Shown here: piece by piece, positions 1 to 7,012 of the stretch
Numbering within the stretch: the stretch's first letter is position 1
Layout: every line of letters starts with the position of its first letter
Assembly: GCA_002724975.1 (NCBI GenBank)
Contig: PBQF01000018.1
Coordinates: 1 to 11,253, forward strand
From: Parcubacteria group bacterium
Lineage (GTDB): Bacteria; Patescibacteriota; Minisyncoccia; Phycocordibacterales; GCA-002724975
Direction: 5' to 3'
Length of the DNA stretch: 11,253 nt
The notes under the pieces: model-generated
The model's input: only the letters and a program-made list of their open reading frames with translations
Database searches by the model: none
What the model was told of the DNA's origin: nothing
Translations under genes and position numbers: made by a program

Positions 1-98
1 GAATGTGACAACATCGGAATGCCCTGTAATTCCTTTAAGACCTTACCGGGAAGCCTTTTTGATGAGGTTCTTGCCTGAAGTATTATAATAGGTATCAT
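1..98 (-). CDS. SpsF/NeuA-type sugar nucleotidyltransferase, N-terminal part only (cut by window edge)
   Basis: The frame starting at the ATG on bases 98-96 is open to the window edge (32 codons). It reads MIPIIILQARTSSKRLPGKV followed by LKELQGIPMLSH. This is the nucleotide-binding start of the cytidylyltransferase-like family (SpsF, NeuA, KdsB relatives): a hydrophobic first strand, then Q-A-R-x-x-S-x-R-L-P-G-K with the conserved Arg and Lys that contact the nucleotide phosphates. The QAR form is closer to SpsF (spore-coat or flagellin glycan proteins) than to the classical IPARxGSK of NeuA, so CMP-nonulosonate synthesis is likely but not certain. It begins 24 bases after the stop of the SAF frame, consistent with one transcription unit. 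No strong Shine-Dalgarno sequence precedes the ATG. The C-terminal part and specificity residues lie outside the window. Confidence 0.82.
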   Translation of the reverse strand, partial: MIPIIILQARTSSKRLPGKVLKELQGIPMLSH

Positions 99-122
99 TT
101 GTTGCTGATTCAGAAACTGCCA

Positions 123-419
123 TTAAAAAGCGTCAAAAGGAATAATTTCATTTTCTCTGATATTCTTTTTTAAAGTACGACCAACCAATAGATTCAGGTC
201 CCGCACATGAAATCCGGTACCTGGTCGCATTATTTTAATATCTTCTCTTTGTATTATCTCACCCGTTTTCATACTCCTTGCGGAGATGAGACTTTTACGC
301 CCATTACGTCTCCACTTTTTCTCCGGCTCGCTTATACTCTTTACTCCGGATCCTTTTAGTATCGGTATCATCCTGATCTGTTCTATCATTGTTTTAAGCT
401 CTTCCGGTTCAAAAGCCAC
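123..419 (-). CDS. Stand-alone NeuB C-terminal/SAF domain protein (possible gene relic)
   Basis: This 98-residue frame matches the last third of NeuB-type nonulosonate synthases. Residues 3-16 (FEPEEL..MIEQIR) look like the final helix of the NeuB TIM barrel, residues 20-38 like the linker, and residues 41-98 form an SAF (antifreeze-like) domain: RKSLISAR, KTGEII, the RPGTG loop at 65-69 and GRTLKKNIRENE. In NeuB the SAF domain of one subunit closes the active site of its partner, and the arginine of the RPG loop contacts substrate; it is kept here as Arg65. The barrel itself, with its metal and phosphoenolpyruvate residues, is absent, so no activity is expected alone. The GTG start is supported by GGGAGG eight bases upstream, inside the end of the pyruvate-kinase-like frame. 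The same frame continues upstream as DYQ, which also fits NeuB (usually DH..), suggesting the homology began before the GTG. It may be a split-gene product, a frameshifted fusion partner or a relic. Confidence 0.75.
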   Translation of the reverse strand: MAFEPEELKTMIEQIRMIPILKGSGVKSISEPEKKWRRNGRKSLISARSMKTGEIIQREDIKIMRPGTGFHVRDLNLLVGRTLKKNIRENEIIPFDAF

Positions 420-847
420 CTGATAATCCTCCCTGTTACCTTTCTTCCTTCTACTTTAATAACCTGCAGTATGACACGGTTAAAATCAATCTTTAACACA
501 CTTCCTGGCAGTAAGATGTTCCAAGGTTCTTCCAGGGTTAAAGGTATATGTGATTTGTCACCAACGGTTTCAGCGTCAACTAACTCAACAATCTCATGAG
601 CATCAACCTTAACGCTGCTATCCCTAATGGTTCCTGTTCGGATCTGAGCCCCTTCTGTATCAATACAAATAGTTTTTTCAGTCCACTCTCTAAGCTGATT
701 GATAATCCCTTCAAGGTCGCCAATACACGTATGCGAAAGATTAACACGTAATATATCCACGCCTGCCAAATCCATCTTATTAATAATTGACTTGTTGTAG
801 GATGAAGGACCTATTGTAACTATTATTTTAACCTCTTTTTGTTTCAT
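386..847 (-). pseudogene. Truncated pyruvate-kinase-like N-terminus (barrel start plus B domain)
   Basis: From the ATG at 847 the frame gives 153 residues; a GTG at 895 would add 16 unconserved residues and is less likely. The match to pyruvate kinase is clear: KIIVTIGPSS (7-16), AGVDILRVNLSHT (28-40) with the substrate/K+ residues Arg34, Asn36 and Ser38, and the DT-G-IRTG strand (63-72). A B-domain-like stretch follows, with PGSVLKIDFNRVILQV (114-129) and VTGRII (137-142). Pyruvate kinases are about 470 residues. Here homology stops where the B domain returns to the barrel (consensus GG...KGVN), so the catalytic Lys, the Mg2+ Glu and the whole C-terminal domain are missing, and the usual DTKGPE is DTEGAQ. 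It cannot be an active pyruvate kinase. The last 34 bases overlap the SAF frame, which lies in the -1 phase. It could be a relic, a deletion fusion, or part of a two-frame phosphoenolpyruvate-binding protein. Confidence 0.7.
428..433 (-). promoter_or_regulatory. Shine-Dalgarno sequence deciding the GTG start of the SAF frame
   Basis: On the minus strand the sequence is GGGAGG, followed by an 8-base spacer (ATTATCAG) and GTG. This is the best-formed ribosome-binding site in the left third of the window. It lies inside the coding end of the pyruvate-kinase-like frame, so the two frames could be translationally coupled. The match could also be accidental, since the bases are coding in the upstream gene. 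Confidence 0.5.
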
Positions 848-859
848 GTTGTTAGCCCG

Positions 860-874
860 CGACAAAGACTGTCG
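860..874. other. Short inverted repeat ahead of the pyruvate-kinase-like start
   Basis: The plus strand reads CGACA-AAGAC-TGTCG, a perfect 5-bp stem with a 5-base loop; outer CCG/CGG bases could extend it with a bulge. It sits 12 bases upstream of the ATG at 847 and after the stop of the 675-aa radical SAM gene. No T-run follows on the transcribed strand, so it does not look like an intrinsic terminator. It might affect initiation of the downstream frame or mean nothing. Confidence 0.25.
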
Positions 875-897
875 TTTGCGGCAATTATATACCACAT

Positions 898-2925
898 CTA
901 ATTTTCATATACAACTCGACGCCGATCAGATGAATTTGTATATCGCAAAAAATAAAAACTACTTTTTTTATGCTCCTGATTCATTTTGATTGCATATCTA
1001 GCAGTTTCAATGTTACGTGGGCACAAATAAAATGGTTTATGATTTGGCAATAAATAGTCCCAAAGCGGTTTTGTAAATCCATCTTCTATCCAACCTTTCA
1101 AATTATAATGAGAATTGAATTCTATTTTATCTTCAAAATTGGTTTTTGGGTTAATTATCAGCTTGATGGTTAAATTTTTTACGTGTTCTGTTGTTTCTTT
1201 AAATAAAGCAAGTTGATTACCCTTATATAAATTAAGAGAAGCATTAGCGATCTCATCAAATACTTCATAACTTGAATCATCATAAATAAGCCTTGTGAGA
1301 GAAAAGTAAGTTATTCTGTTCTGCCCAATCAGCTCAACACTCTCTTTATTTTCATGGTACTTATCAATTTTACTTTTAATTTCTTCATAAATATCTTCTT
1401 CTCTCTCATACAAGAGACCCATATATTGTTTCCTATATTCTATGAATGCATTGTTTATAACTGGATATTTCTTCGTGTTGCTAAACAATTCCGTTATTAC
1501 ATCTGTAAGTTTGATATCAAATGTCAGGAAGTGGCAAAGAAGCTCTTTGGCGTAACCATGATAAACCATTAATTGCACAAAGAATACATATTGTAAAGCT
1601 GTCTTCCAGTCTTCGAATGAGAAGTCTTTCGACGAAACGGCAATCTCATCCACCTCTATAGAAAACATATAATCATTATATGTAATGGCATTCTCGCTAA
1701 GCATATACATGCCTTTATATTGATATTGCTCCCTCATATCAGACGAAATCTCTGAACCATTTAAGAGCCATAAAACTCCTAAAGCTATAGAATCAAGCCT
1801 TAACTCAAAAGTTTTATCTAAAGTCATTTTAAATGATTCTAACGATTCACCAGGAAGTCCAAAAATCAAGTCGGTACATGTCGCAATATTATTTTTCCTG
1901 GCAAATTCCAGGTTTCTAATGATTTCCTCCATGGATGTGTGAGGTCGCTTGATATTTTTAAGAACATAGGGTGTCAAAGTCTGCAACGAAATGTTCATTA
2001 AATTTAAAGGTTTTAATATTTTTGTGATTTGGCGAGTCAAGTCATTAGTTTTCTTAGCAGTAGGTACTTTAAGAACAACCGGGTATTTATATTCATCGTA
2101 TGAATGTCTTAAATATTTGGCAACTTCCAGATCACCAGAGACAATACCGAAATTGTCATCAGCGAAACGTAATACCTTATTTTCTGTATGGCATCTTATA
2201 TAATCAATTTCTTCAGATACTCGTTCAAGAGTGAAACTTCGCAGCTTAGATACCTGTTTCCCTGAAACACAAAAACTACATGTATAGGGACACCCTCTGA
2301 CATTTTGGACGATTGGCACTAATTGGACGTCTTCTAAAAAATCGTCCAGAAATCCCGTGAGGTAAGGTGAAGGCAGAGAGCTTAAATCCTTAACAATATC
2401 AAAAGGCTTGCCCATCACAATATTCCCTCCGTTCAAAGCACTTACACCATCAATGGGTTTAGACTTAATCATATTTATACGATCAGCTTTTTCACGAAAA
2501 TCAAATAACAATTGAATGATGTTAGCAAAAGGGAATTCTCCATCGCTACTGACCAGCAAATCTATAAAAGGATTCTCTGATAATAATTTTCTATTATCTT
2601 CCGGATCAGACATAATACTGGGACCACCAAACACAATCAGACATTCTGGAAATCTTTCTTTAATAAATGCAGCTATTTTCTTTGAAAGATTATAGTTCCA
2701 GTCATAACACCCAAGACCCACAATATCTGGCTGTTTTACCTTTACTATTTTGTCATAAAAAAGGTCAAAAGAGCGGAAGGCGGTTATGCTGACATCATCC
2801 TTAAACTTATGCTTACAGTAGGAGCCCACATATCCAATACCAACAGGAACTGATTTAATATTACTTTCTACGAAATCATTGGTAATGTCTAGTAAACAAA
2901 TATTCAGCTGCGATTTATGATTCAT
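898..2925 (-). CDS. Large B12-binding-domain radical SAM protein with unassigned C-terminal extension
   Basis: This 675-residue protein has the two-domain layout of cobalamin-dependent radical SAM enzymes. Residues about 8-140 form a Rossmann-like B12-binding domain: NICLLDI, the PVGIGYVGSY helix (27-36), QPDIVGLGCYDW (65-76), LIVFGGPS (96-103) and DLLVSSDGEFPF (122-133). There is no DxHxxG motif, which is usual in this BchE-like class. The radical SAM core starts at RGCPYTCSFC (210-219), with Cys212, Cys216 and Cys219 as the [4Fe-4S] ligands, followed by RFADDNFG, SLQT and DLIFGLPGES. Residues from about 430 to 675 match nothing I recognise. Known members perform C-methylation, ring contraction and similar chemistry; the substrate here is inferred to be a sugar or glycan precursor from context. 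The ATG at 2925 lies within the last codons of an upstream radical SAM remnant. No clear Shine-Dalgarno sequence is seen. The soluble sequence suggests a cytoplasmic enzyme. Confidence 0.9.
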   Translation of the reverse strand: MNHKSQLNICLLDITNDFVESNIKSVPVGIGYVGSYCKHKFKDDVSITAFRSFDLFYDKIVKVKQPDIVGLGCYDWNYNLSKKIAAFIKERFPECLIVFGGPSIMSDPEDNRKLLSENPFIDLLVSSDGEFPFANIIQLLFDFREKADRINMIKSKPIDGVSALNGGNIVMGKPFDIVKDLSSLPSPYLTGFLDDFLEDVQLVPIVQNVRGCPYTCSFCVSGKQVSKLRSFTLERVSEEIDYIRCHTENKVLRFADDNFGIVSGDLEVAKYLRHSYDEYKYPVVLKVPTAKKTNDLTRQITKILKPLNLMNISLQTLTPYVLKNIKRPHTSMEEIIRNLEFARKNNIATCTDLIFGLPGESLESFKMTLDKTFELRLDSIALGVLWLLNGSEISSDMREQYQYKGMYMLSENAITYNDYMFSIEVDEIAVSSKDFSFEDWKTALQYVFFVQLMVYHGYAKELLCHFLTFDIKLTDVITELFSNTKKYPVINNAFIEYRKQYMGLLYEREEDIYEEIKSKIDKYHENKESVELIGQNRITYFSLTRLIYDDSSYEVFDEIANASLNLYKGNQLALFKETTEHVKNLTIKLIINPKTNFEDKIEFNSHYNLKGWIEDGFTKPLWDYLLPNHKPFYLCPRNIETARYAIKMNQEHKKSSFYFLRYTNSSDRRRVVYEN

Positions 2926-3094
2926 ATTCTAAACAAAAATCATAATTGAAATCATGAACTTTTATATTGAAGTACTTTCTGAGAATCAAAGCTATATAAC
3001 CAATTCCAAGTGGATAATAAATACCTTTGATTCCCTGGCGTGCACCAGAATTAGGCGGATTTATCAGTAATAAATTTGGATTACTAGAGATCAA
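2915..3094 (-). pseudogene. N-terminal remnant of another B12-binding radical SAM gene
   Basis: Reading the minus strand in the frame ending at the TAA on 2917-2915 gives a short conserved stretch. From the TTG at 3094 it is 59 residues, containing LLLINPPNSGARQGIKG, then IYYPLGIGYIALILRKYF and NIKVHDFNYDF. This is the hallmark first strand (INPP), PLG-IGYIA helix and second strand of the B12-binding domain in radical SAM enzymes such as BchE relatives. The frame ends by running over the ATG of the 675-aa gene, which encodes its own complete B12-binding domain, so this is a separate, decapitated gene. There is no ATG in frame and no Shine-Dalgarno sequence before the TTG; an in-frame TAA lies four codons further upstream. 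The rest of the B12 domain and the radical SAM core are missing. A relic of deletion or recombination is the simplest reading. A small expressed protein coupled to the next gene is possible but less likely. Confidence 0.7.
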
Positions 3095-3218
3095 TTTATA
3101 ACATTCTTATCGTACTATTAAACATTCTGATAGCAGTTCGTGTATAACTCTAATTGAACATAATAACAGCATATAATAAGCCTGCCAGGGGAATGACGGA
3201 TGATATGCTCAAAAGAAA

Positions 3219-4241
3219 CTATTTAGAAGTACATAGGTATTGGATCATGCACTCTTTACAAGTTGGTATACTTTCCCAATCTCCTTTTAATATTGCTCCT
3301 CGCAAGTTATTAGCAACATCAGAATTCCAAATCTCAGAGAGAGAATTTACATTAAGGTTTCCAACTCTCGGCCCATATTTTGCCTGGCAGCAGATATAAA
3401 CATCGCCATTTCCTCTGATAAACAAACGCTCCCACGGTTCACTGCATTTCACATTTTCTGAAGCTCTTGCTTCATGTCCATGTTGTTCACCCGGACCTAC
3501 CTTCTTCAATTCATGAGGCCTATACTTTTGAACTGTAACATAGTCAGCCTTTTCCTTCCAGAAGTGAACAAAATCCTTTATTTCATGATCATTGACTGAA
3601 AGATGCACACAACTAATACGAACAACAGGAAGTTTAGATTTCAGTTTGTCTCTCAATGCGATGAAATTAAGAACATTATTTCTCACTTTTTCATATTTAG
3701 AACCACGCCTAATCTTTTCATACGTCTCTGCAGTAACCCCGTCAAATCCAATTCGCAATCTGGTTAATCCATTTTCTATTAATTCCTGACCGATTTCTTC
3801 AGTTAATAGAGTAGCATTTGTATTCAACATAATATCAACCATGCCCGCTTTCCTGGCTAAAGAGATCATTTCAGGAAGCCTGGTATCCAGGAGGGGTTCA
3901 CAATATCCTGCAAATGTCATGGAAGGACATTTATGGGTTGACGCTTCTTCCATCATTTTAACAAACATTTCCCAGGGCATCCTTCCCTCATACTCTATGG
4001 ACTTATTGTCCTTACTGGAATGAAGACACATGATACATTTAAGATTACACTGAAACATATCTTCAAAGACAAGAAAGAGAGGAAAGTCATACAATTTTTC
4101 AAGCCTTCTTGCCTTCTGCCACTTTTTACGATAATCTTTAAATGCATCATCTAGAATTTCTCCAAGGTATTCGTTTACATCACCTCCTATGCTGTAATCT
4201 TGTACCTTTGTCTCATCCGTTGTCTTATAGACTTCATTCAT
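3219..4241 (-). CDS. Radical SAM/SPASM-domain protein (340 aa)
   Basis: The ATG at 4241 is preferred over an upstream TTG at 4253 that would add only four residues; neither has a strong Shine-Dalgarno sequence. After a 50-residue charged lead, FEDMFQCNLKCIMC (59-72) supplies Cys65, Cys69 and Cys72 for the SAM-cleaving [4Fe-4S] cluster. FAGYCEPLLD corresponds to the GGEP-like motif, and MLNTNATLL and RIGFDGVTAETYEKIRRGS follow in the usual order. The C-terminus has a SPASM-type cluster region: KCSEPWERLFIRGNGDVYICC, then GNLNVNSLSEIWNS and a final CKECMIQYLC. Such proteins bind one or more extra clusters and act on peptides, proteins or, as in BtrN-like dehydrogenases, sugars. In a sugar locus with no peptide substrate visible, redox, epimerase or dehydratase chemistry on a sugar is the likeliest role, but this is inference. 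It shows only the common core motifs with the 419-aa protein at 7951-9210, so the two are probably distinct subfamilies. Confidence 0.9.
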   Translation of the reverse strand: MNEVYKTTDETKVQDYSIGGDVNEYLGEILDDAFKDYRKKWQKARRLEKLYDFPLFLVFEDMFQCNLKCIMCLHSSKDNKSIEYEGRMPWEMFVKMMEEASTHKCPSMTFAGYCEPLLDTRLPEMISLARKAGMVDIMLNTNATLLTEEIGQELIENGLTRLRIGFDGVTAETYEKIRRGSKYEKVRNNVLNFIALRDKLKSKLPVVRISCVHLSVNDHEIKDFVHFWKEKADYVTVQKYRPHELKKVGPGEQHGHEARASENVKCSEPWERLFIRGNGDVYICCQAKYGPRVGNLNVNSLSEIWNSDVANNLRGAILKGDWESIPTCKECMIQYLCTSK

Positions 4242-4405
4242 AATGTACACCAATATTTACGAGTTTCAGGCAATCCTGCATAGTGTCTTATAAAAACAGA
4301 ATATGACTAACGATTAATGACCCGTAGCTTTATTTAACTCAAGGCCGGAAAGAAAATTAGTATATGGGTTTGTATTACCAATCACCATTTTACGAAAACA
4401 TCATA

Positions 4406-5797
4406 TTACGTCTGCCTAAAACCTCTGAATGTCACATTCTTCCTCTGGTAAAGATCTTTGGCTTCTCTTAATGAATTCTTTAATTTATTTTTATAATAAT
4501 TCTTCAGTAAAATAGTATTCGCCTCTAAAAGACTCTGATGGAATTCGTCATCACTCATATCCGCAAAGTTAACAGCCACTAAATCAGCGTTAATATGTTT
4601 ATTCTCGTAGAAATCCTCGCAATTCGCTATTAAACCTTTCTCTATCGCATTATAATACAACGGCGATCCGGGGTATGGTGTAACCGGACGTATGGTACGC
4701 AGTTGAGCACCATCATCATACTTTAGAAGGAATTCAACTCCTTTCATTAATACTTCTTTATTTTCTCCAATATTGCCGAATATAATATTTAGACCTGGAC
4801 TTATCCCCGCCGCTAATGTTGCTTCAACGCCTTTGAAGACCTGCTCTGTCGTCAGTCCCTTTTTCATATTCTTTAATACAGTATTATCCATAGACTCTAT
4901 GCCATAATTAATGAAAGTACACCCTGATCTCTTCATTAATTGCAAAACCTCTTTTTTTGCATAATTCAACCTGCCGTTGCATTTCCATTTAACATTTAAT
5001 TTGGCCTTAAGAAAACTTTCACACAAACTAATAGTTCTCTTTTCTGATGTCATAAGTAACTCATCTAAAAAATCTATATAATTAATTCGGTAATCTTTCT
5101 TTAAAATCTCTATTTCTTCAATAATAGCTTCGTTAGACCTGGGTCTGAAACCAGTATCCATCCTATAACAGAAATTACACTCAAAGGTACATCCTCTCCC
5201 TGACATAACAGGCATCAAAAAGTCTGTCTTCTGGGAATGAGGCCCAATTCTAATCAACCTATGGTAATCTACTGGAAACAAATTCCACGCCGGATGAGGA
5301 ATAGAGTCAACATCTTTAATCAGCGGTCTTCTCTGATTTACCACCACTTTATCTCCTTGTCGATATGCTATCCCCTTCAATTCTCCTAAGGATTTGCTGT
5401 TTGCCAGCGCATCCATAAGCTCTTTAATTGTGTCTTCTCCTTCTCCTATAATCGCTATGTCCGCCTCTGTTTTCTGAAGAAAGAACTCCGGCTCCGGAGA
5501 GGGACCATGTCCACCCAGTAAGTACGTTGGCCTGTTTTTAGATTTGTTTATCGCTTCTGAAATCGTAAGCAATTTCTTATACTGATAATATCCTGCAATT
5601 ATGCTTATACCAACAACATCAAACTTATTTTCATTTAAATATTGTGTAAGATGTTCGTCGGGATAGTGATGCATGTCCTGATTATAAATTGTAATGTCAT
5701 ACCCATCTCTCAACAGGACGGATGAAATATAGGCCAATCCCATAGGAAACTGATGTATATACGAATCATTATCATATACGACAAATAATATTCTCAT
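4406..5797 (-). CDS. B12-binding-domain radical SAM protein, BchE-like (463 aa)
   Basis: Residues 1-130 form a cobalamin-binding fold: MRILFVVYDN, FPMGLAYISSVL (17-28), DVVGISIIAGYY (60-71), YLLGGHGPSPEPE (92-104) and DIAIIGEGEDT (113-123). The linker carries the typical DVDSIPHPAWNLFP (162-175). The radical SAM signature GRGCTFECNFC (200-210) gives Cys203, Cys207 and Cys210, followed by INYIDFLDELL, GCTFINYGIESMD and a PGLNIIFGNIGE stretch, and then PYPGSPLYYNA, a sequence common in this family. Size and order match the 450-550 aa family containing BchE and many B12-dependent methyltransferases. The C-terminal 60 residues are Lys/Asn-rich and look like a helical tail. About 110 bases separate it from the neuB gene upstream. 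The start at 5797 is a clear ATG with a weak AGG-rich leader. Reaction and substrate are unknown; C-methylation or rearrangement of a sugar or glycan precursor is inferred from context. Confidence 0.9.
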   Translation of the reverse strand: MRILFVVYDNDSYIHQFPMGLAYISSVLLRDGYDITIYNQDMHHYPDEHLTQYLNENKFDVVGISIIAGYYQYKKLLTISEAINKSKNRPTYLLGGHGPSPEPEFFLQKTEADIAIIGEGEDTIKELMDALANSKSLGELKGIAYRQGDKVVVNQRRPLIKDVDSIPHPAWNLFPVDYHRLIRIGPHSQKTDFLMPVMSGRGCTFECNFCYRMDTGFRPRSNEAIIEEIEILKKDYRINYIDFLDELLMTSEKRTISLCESFLKAKLNVKWKCNGRLNYAKKEVLQLMKRSGCTFINYGIESMDNTVLKNMKKGLTTEQVFKGVEATLAAGISPGLNIIFGNIGENKEVLMKGVEFLLKYDDGAQLRTIRPVTPYPGSPLYYNAIEKGLIANCEDFYENKHINADLVAVNFADMSDDEFHQSLLEANTILLKNYYKNKLKNSLREAKDLYQRKNVTFRGFRQT

Positions 5798-5911
5798 TAT
5801 TCTTGCCTGATTCCTACAGAATTGGTGGAAAACCTTATGGAATTAGAACGGCATTGAACAGCTACAAGATGACTTCTGAATACATCACTCTTATCTATGT
5901 GAATTGTGGTA

Positions 5912-6889
5912 CTAGAGGCTTGCATCATTTTCCACTACATCTCTATCAATTGCATGAAATGCATCTATATCCTGTTTTATCATGCTTCCCTCCAACCATT
6001 TCACGTCTTCGGGTTTTAGTCGGGAAGTTGGACGGCATAATAAAAGATCTTCCGTTCTCAGGGTGTCGCCTTTTTTCAGAGATTTTGCTGTGAATACTCC
6101 ACGACGATATTGTGCGGCATATTTGCGGTCCGGTCTATTGAGACATCCTTGTTTAACCCCTTTCATCTGCTGAAAGAGTTTTATATCGGCTATCAATTTC
6201 CTTAGCATTTCAGCGTCTACTGAATGGTAATGGTCTGCGCCTTCTTTAGACATATCCAAAGTAAAATGTGTTTCAATTACTTCTGCCCCAATCATAGCTG
6301 CAGCCAAACACGCTTTGGTATTAGGATGATGGTCAGAATAACCAACAGGCACGCCAAACAACTCTTTTAAATACGGAATAACAGCGAGATTAAGATCTTC
6401 TGCATTAGCGGGATACAAGGACAAACAATGAAGCAGAGTTACAGGTCCACTTTTCATTTCAAACAAATAATATAATATTCCCGAGATTTCCGACAAGGTC
6501 GCCATACCGGTTGATAAGTAAATCGGCTTCTTTGTTTCCGCAATGAAACCCAAAAGATATTTGTTCGTACAATCCATAGAGGCAATTTTGTATGCAGGGA
6601 CTCCCACCTTCTCTAGAATATCAATTGCCCATGGACTAAAAGGTGTTGAAAGAAATTCTACCCCACAATCATGTGCAACTTTTGCTAACTCCAGATGCTG
6701 TTCAAGGCTCATTTCTCCACTCTGTATTGCCTGATAATGCGGTGCCGAAGGCAATGCCAGATCTTTTGCCCTGTAAGTTTGAAATTTTACAGCATTTGCA
6801 CCTGCCTGGGCAGCAGCCTTTATCATCTCAATAGCCAACTTCAATTCACCTTCATGGTTAAAACCAATTTCTGCTATGACTTTTATCAT
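5912..6889 (-). CDS. neuB: Nonulosonic acid (sialic/legionaminic/pseudaminic-type) synthase with SAF domain
   Basis: This 325-residue protein is a complete NeuB/SpsE family member, which condenses phosphoenolpyruvate with an N-acyl hexosamine to make a nine-carbon nonulosonic acid. The barrel motifs are in order: IAEIGFNHEGEL (5-16), AVKFQTYRA (33-41), FLSTPFSPWAIDIL (79-92), YKIASMDCTN (100-109), YLSTGMATLSEI (124-135), PVGYSDHHPN (181-190), VIETHFTLD (204-212) and GADHYHSVD (217-225). His208 and His220 are the expected divalent-metal ligands. The SAF domain covers about residues 260-325 (YRRGVFTAKSLKKGDTL, then DLLLCRPTSRLKP). The loop that usually reads RPG(T/N)G is RPTSR here, though Arg286 is kept. 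The product type cannot be told from sequence alone. It sits between the TIM-barrel gene and a B12 radical SAM gene with gaps of about 110-120 bases and probably shares their transcript. Confidence 0.92.
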   Translation of the reverse strand: MIKVIAEIGFNHEGELKLAIEMIKAAAQAGANAVKFQTYRAKDLALPSAPHYQAIQSGEMSLEQHLELAKVAHDCGVEFLSTPFSPWAIDILEKVGVPAYKIASMDCTNKYLLGFIAETKKPIYLSTGMATLSEISGILYYLFEMKSGPVTLLHCLSLYPANAEDLNLAVIPYLKELFGVPVGYSDHHPNTKACLAAAMIGAEVIETHFTLDMSKEGADHYHSVDAEMLRKLIADIKLFQQMKGVKQGCLNRPDRKYAAQYRRGVFTAKSLKKGDTLRTEDLLLCRPTSRLKPEDVKWLEGSMIKQDIDAFHAIDRDVVENDASL

Positions 6890-7012
6890 TTACGAACTAA
6901 ATCCTGATGGTTTAAACAATTTATAATTTTAAGCAATTTTTGAGATTACAATACCCCACATTATCTGCGAATTGCTGTGAATGAATTGTTTGCAGAAAAT
7001 ATGGTTAAGAAA

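Noticed and set aside
380..450. Programmed -1 frameshift producing a pyruvate-kinase/SAF fusion
   Set aside because: The phase difference is -1, but I see no classical X-XXY-YYZ slippery heptamer or obvious downstream structure; independent initiation at the GTG or simple decay is better supported.
860..874. Intrinsic terminator after the 675-aa radical SAM gene
   Set aside because: The stem is only five base pairs and no U-run follows on the transcribed strand.
1354..2203. Plus-strand open frames of about 70 codons inside the 675-aa gene
   Set aside because: They lie antisense to a clearly conserved protein, have no recognisable motifs and are expected by chance in AT-rich DNA.
3095..3218. 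A second remnant or hydrophobic small protein upstream of the radical SAM stub
   Set aside because: One frame is hydrophobic for about 20 codons but has no start, no conservation signal and ends quickly.
4254..4405. Possible 24-codon minus-strand frame between two radical SAM genes
   Set aside because: Too short, with no Shine-Dalgarno sequence and no similarity I recognise; treated as intergenic.
5803..6907. Several plus-strand open frames over neuB
   Set aside because: All are antisense shadows of the conserved NeuB reading frame with no family resemblance.
6890..7012. Promoter before neuB in the AT-rich gap
   Set aside because: TATA-like strings exist, but there is no convincing -35/-10 pair at proper spacing, and AT-rich sequence gives such matches by chance.
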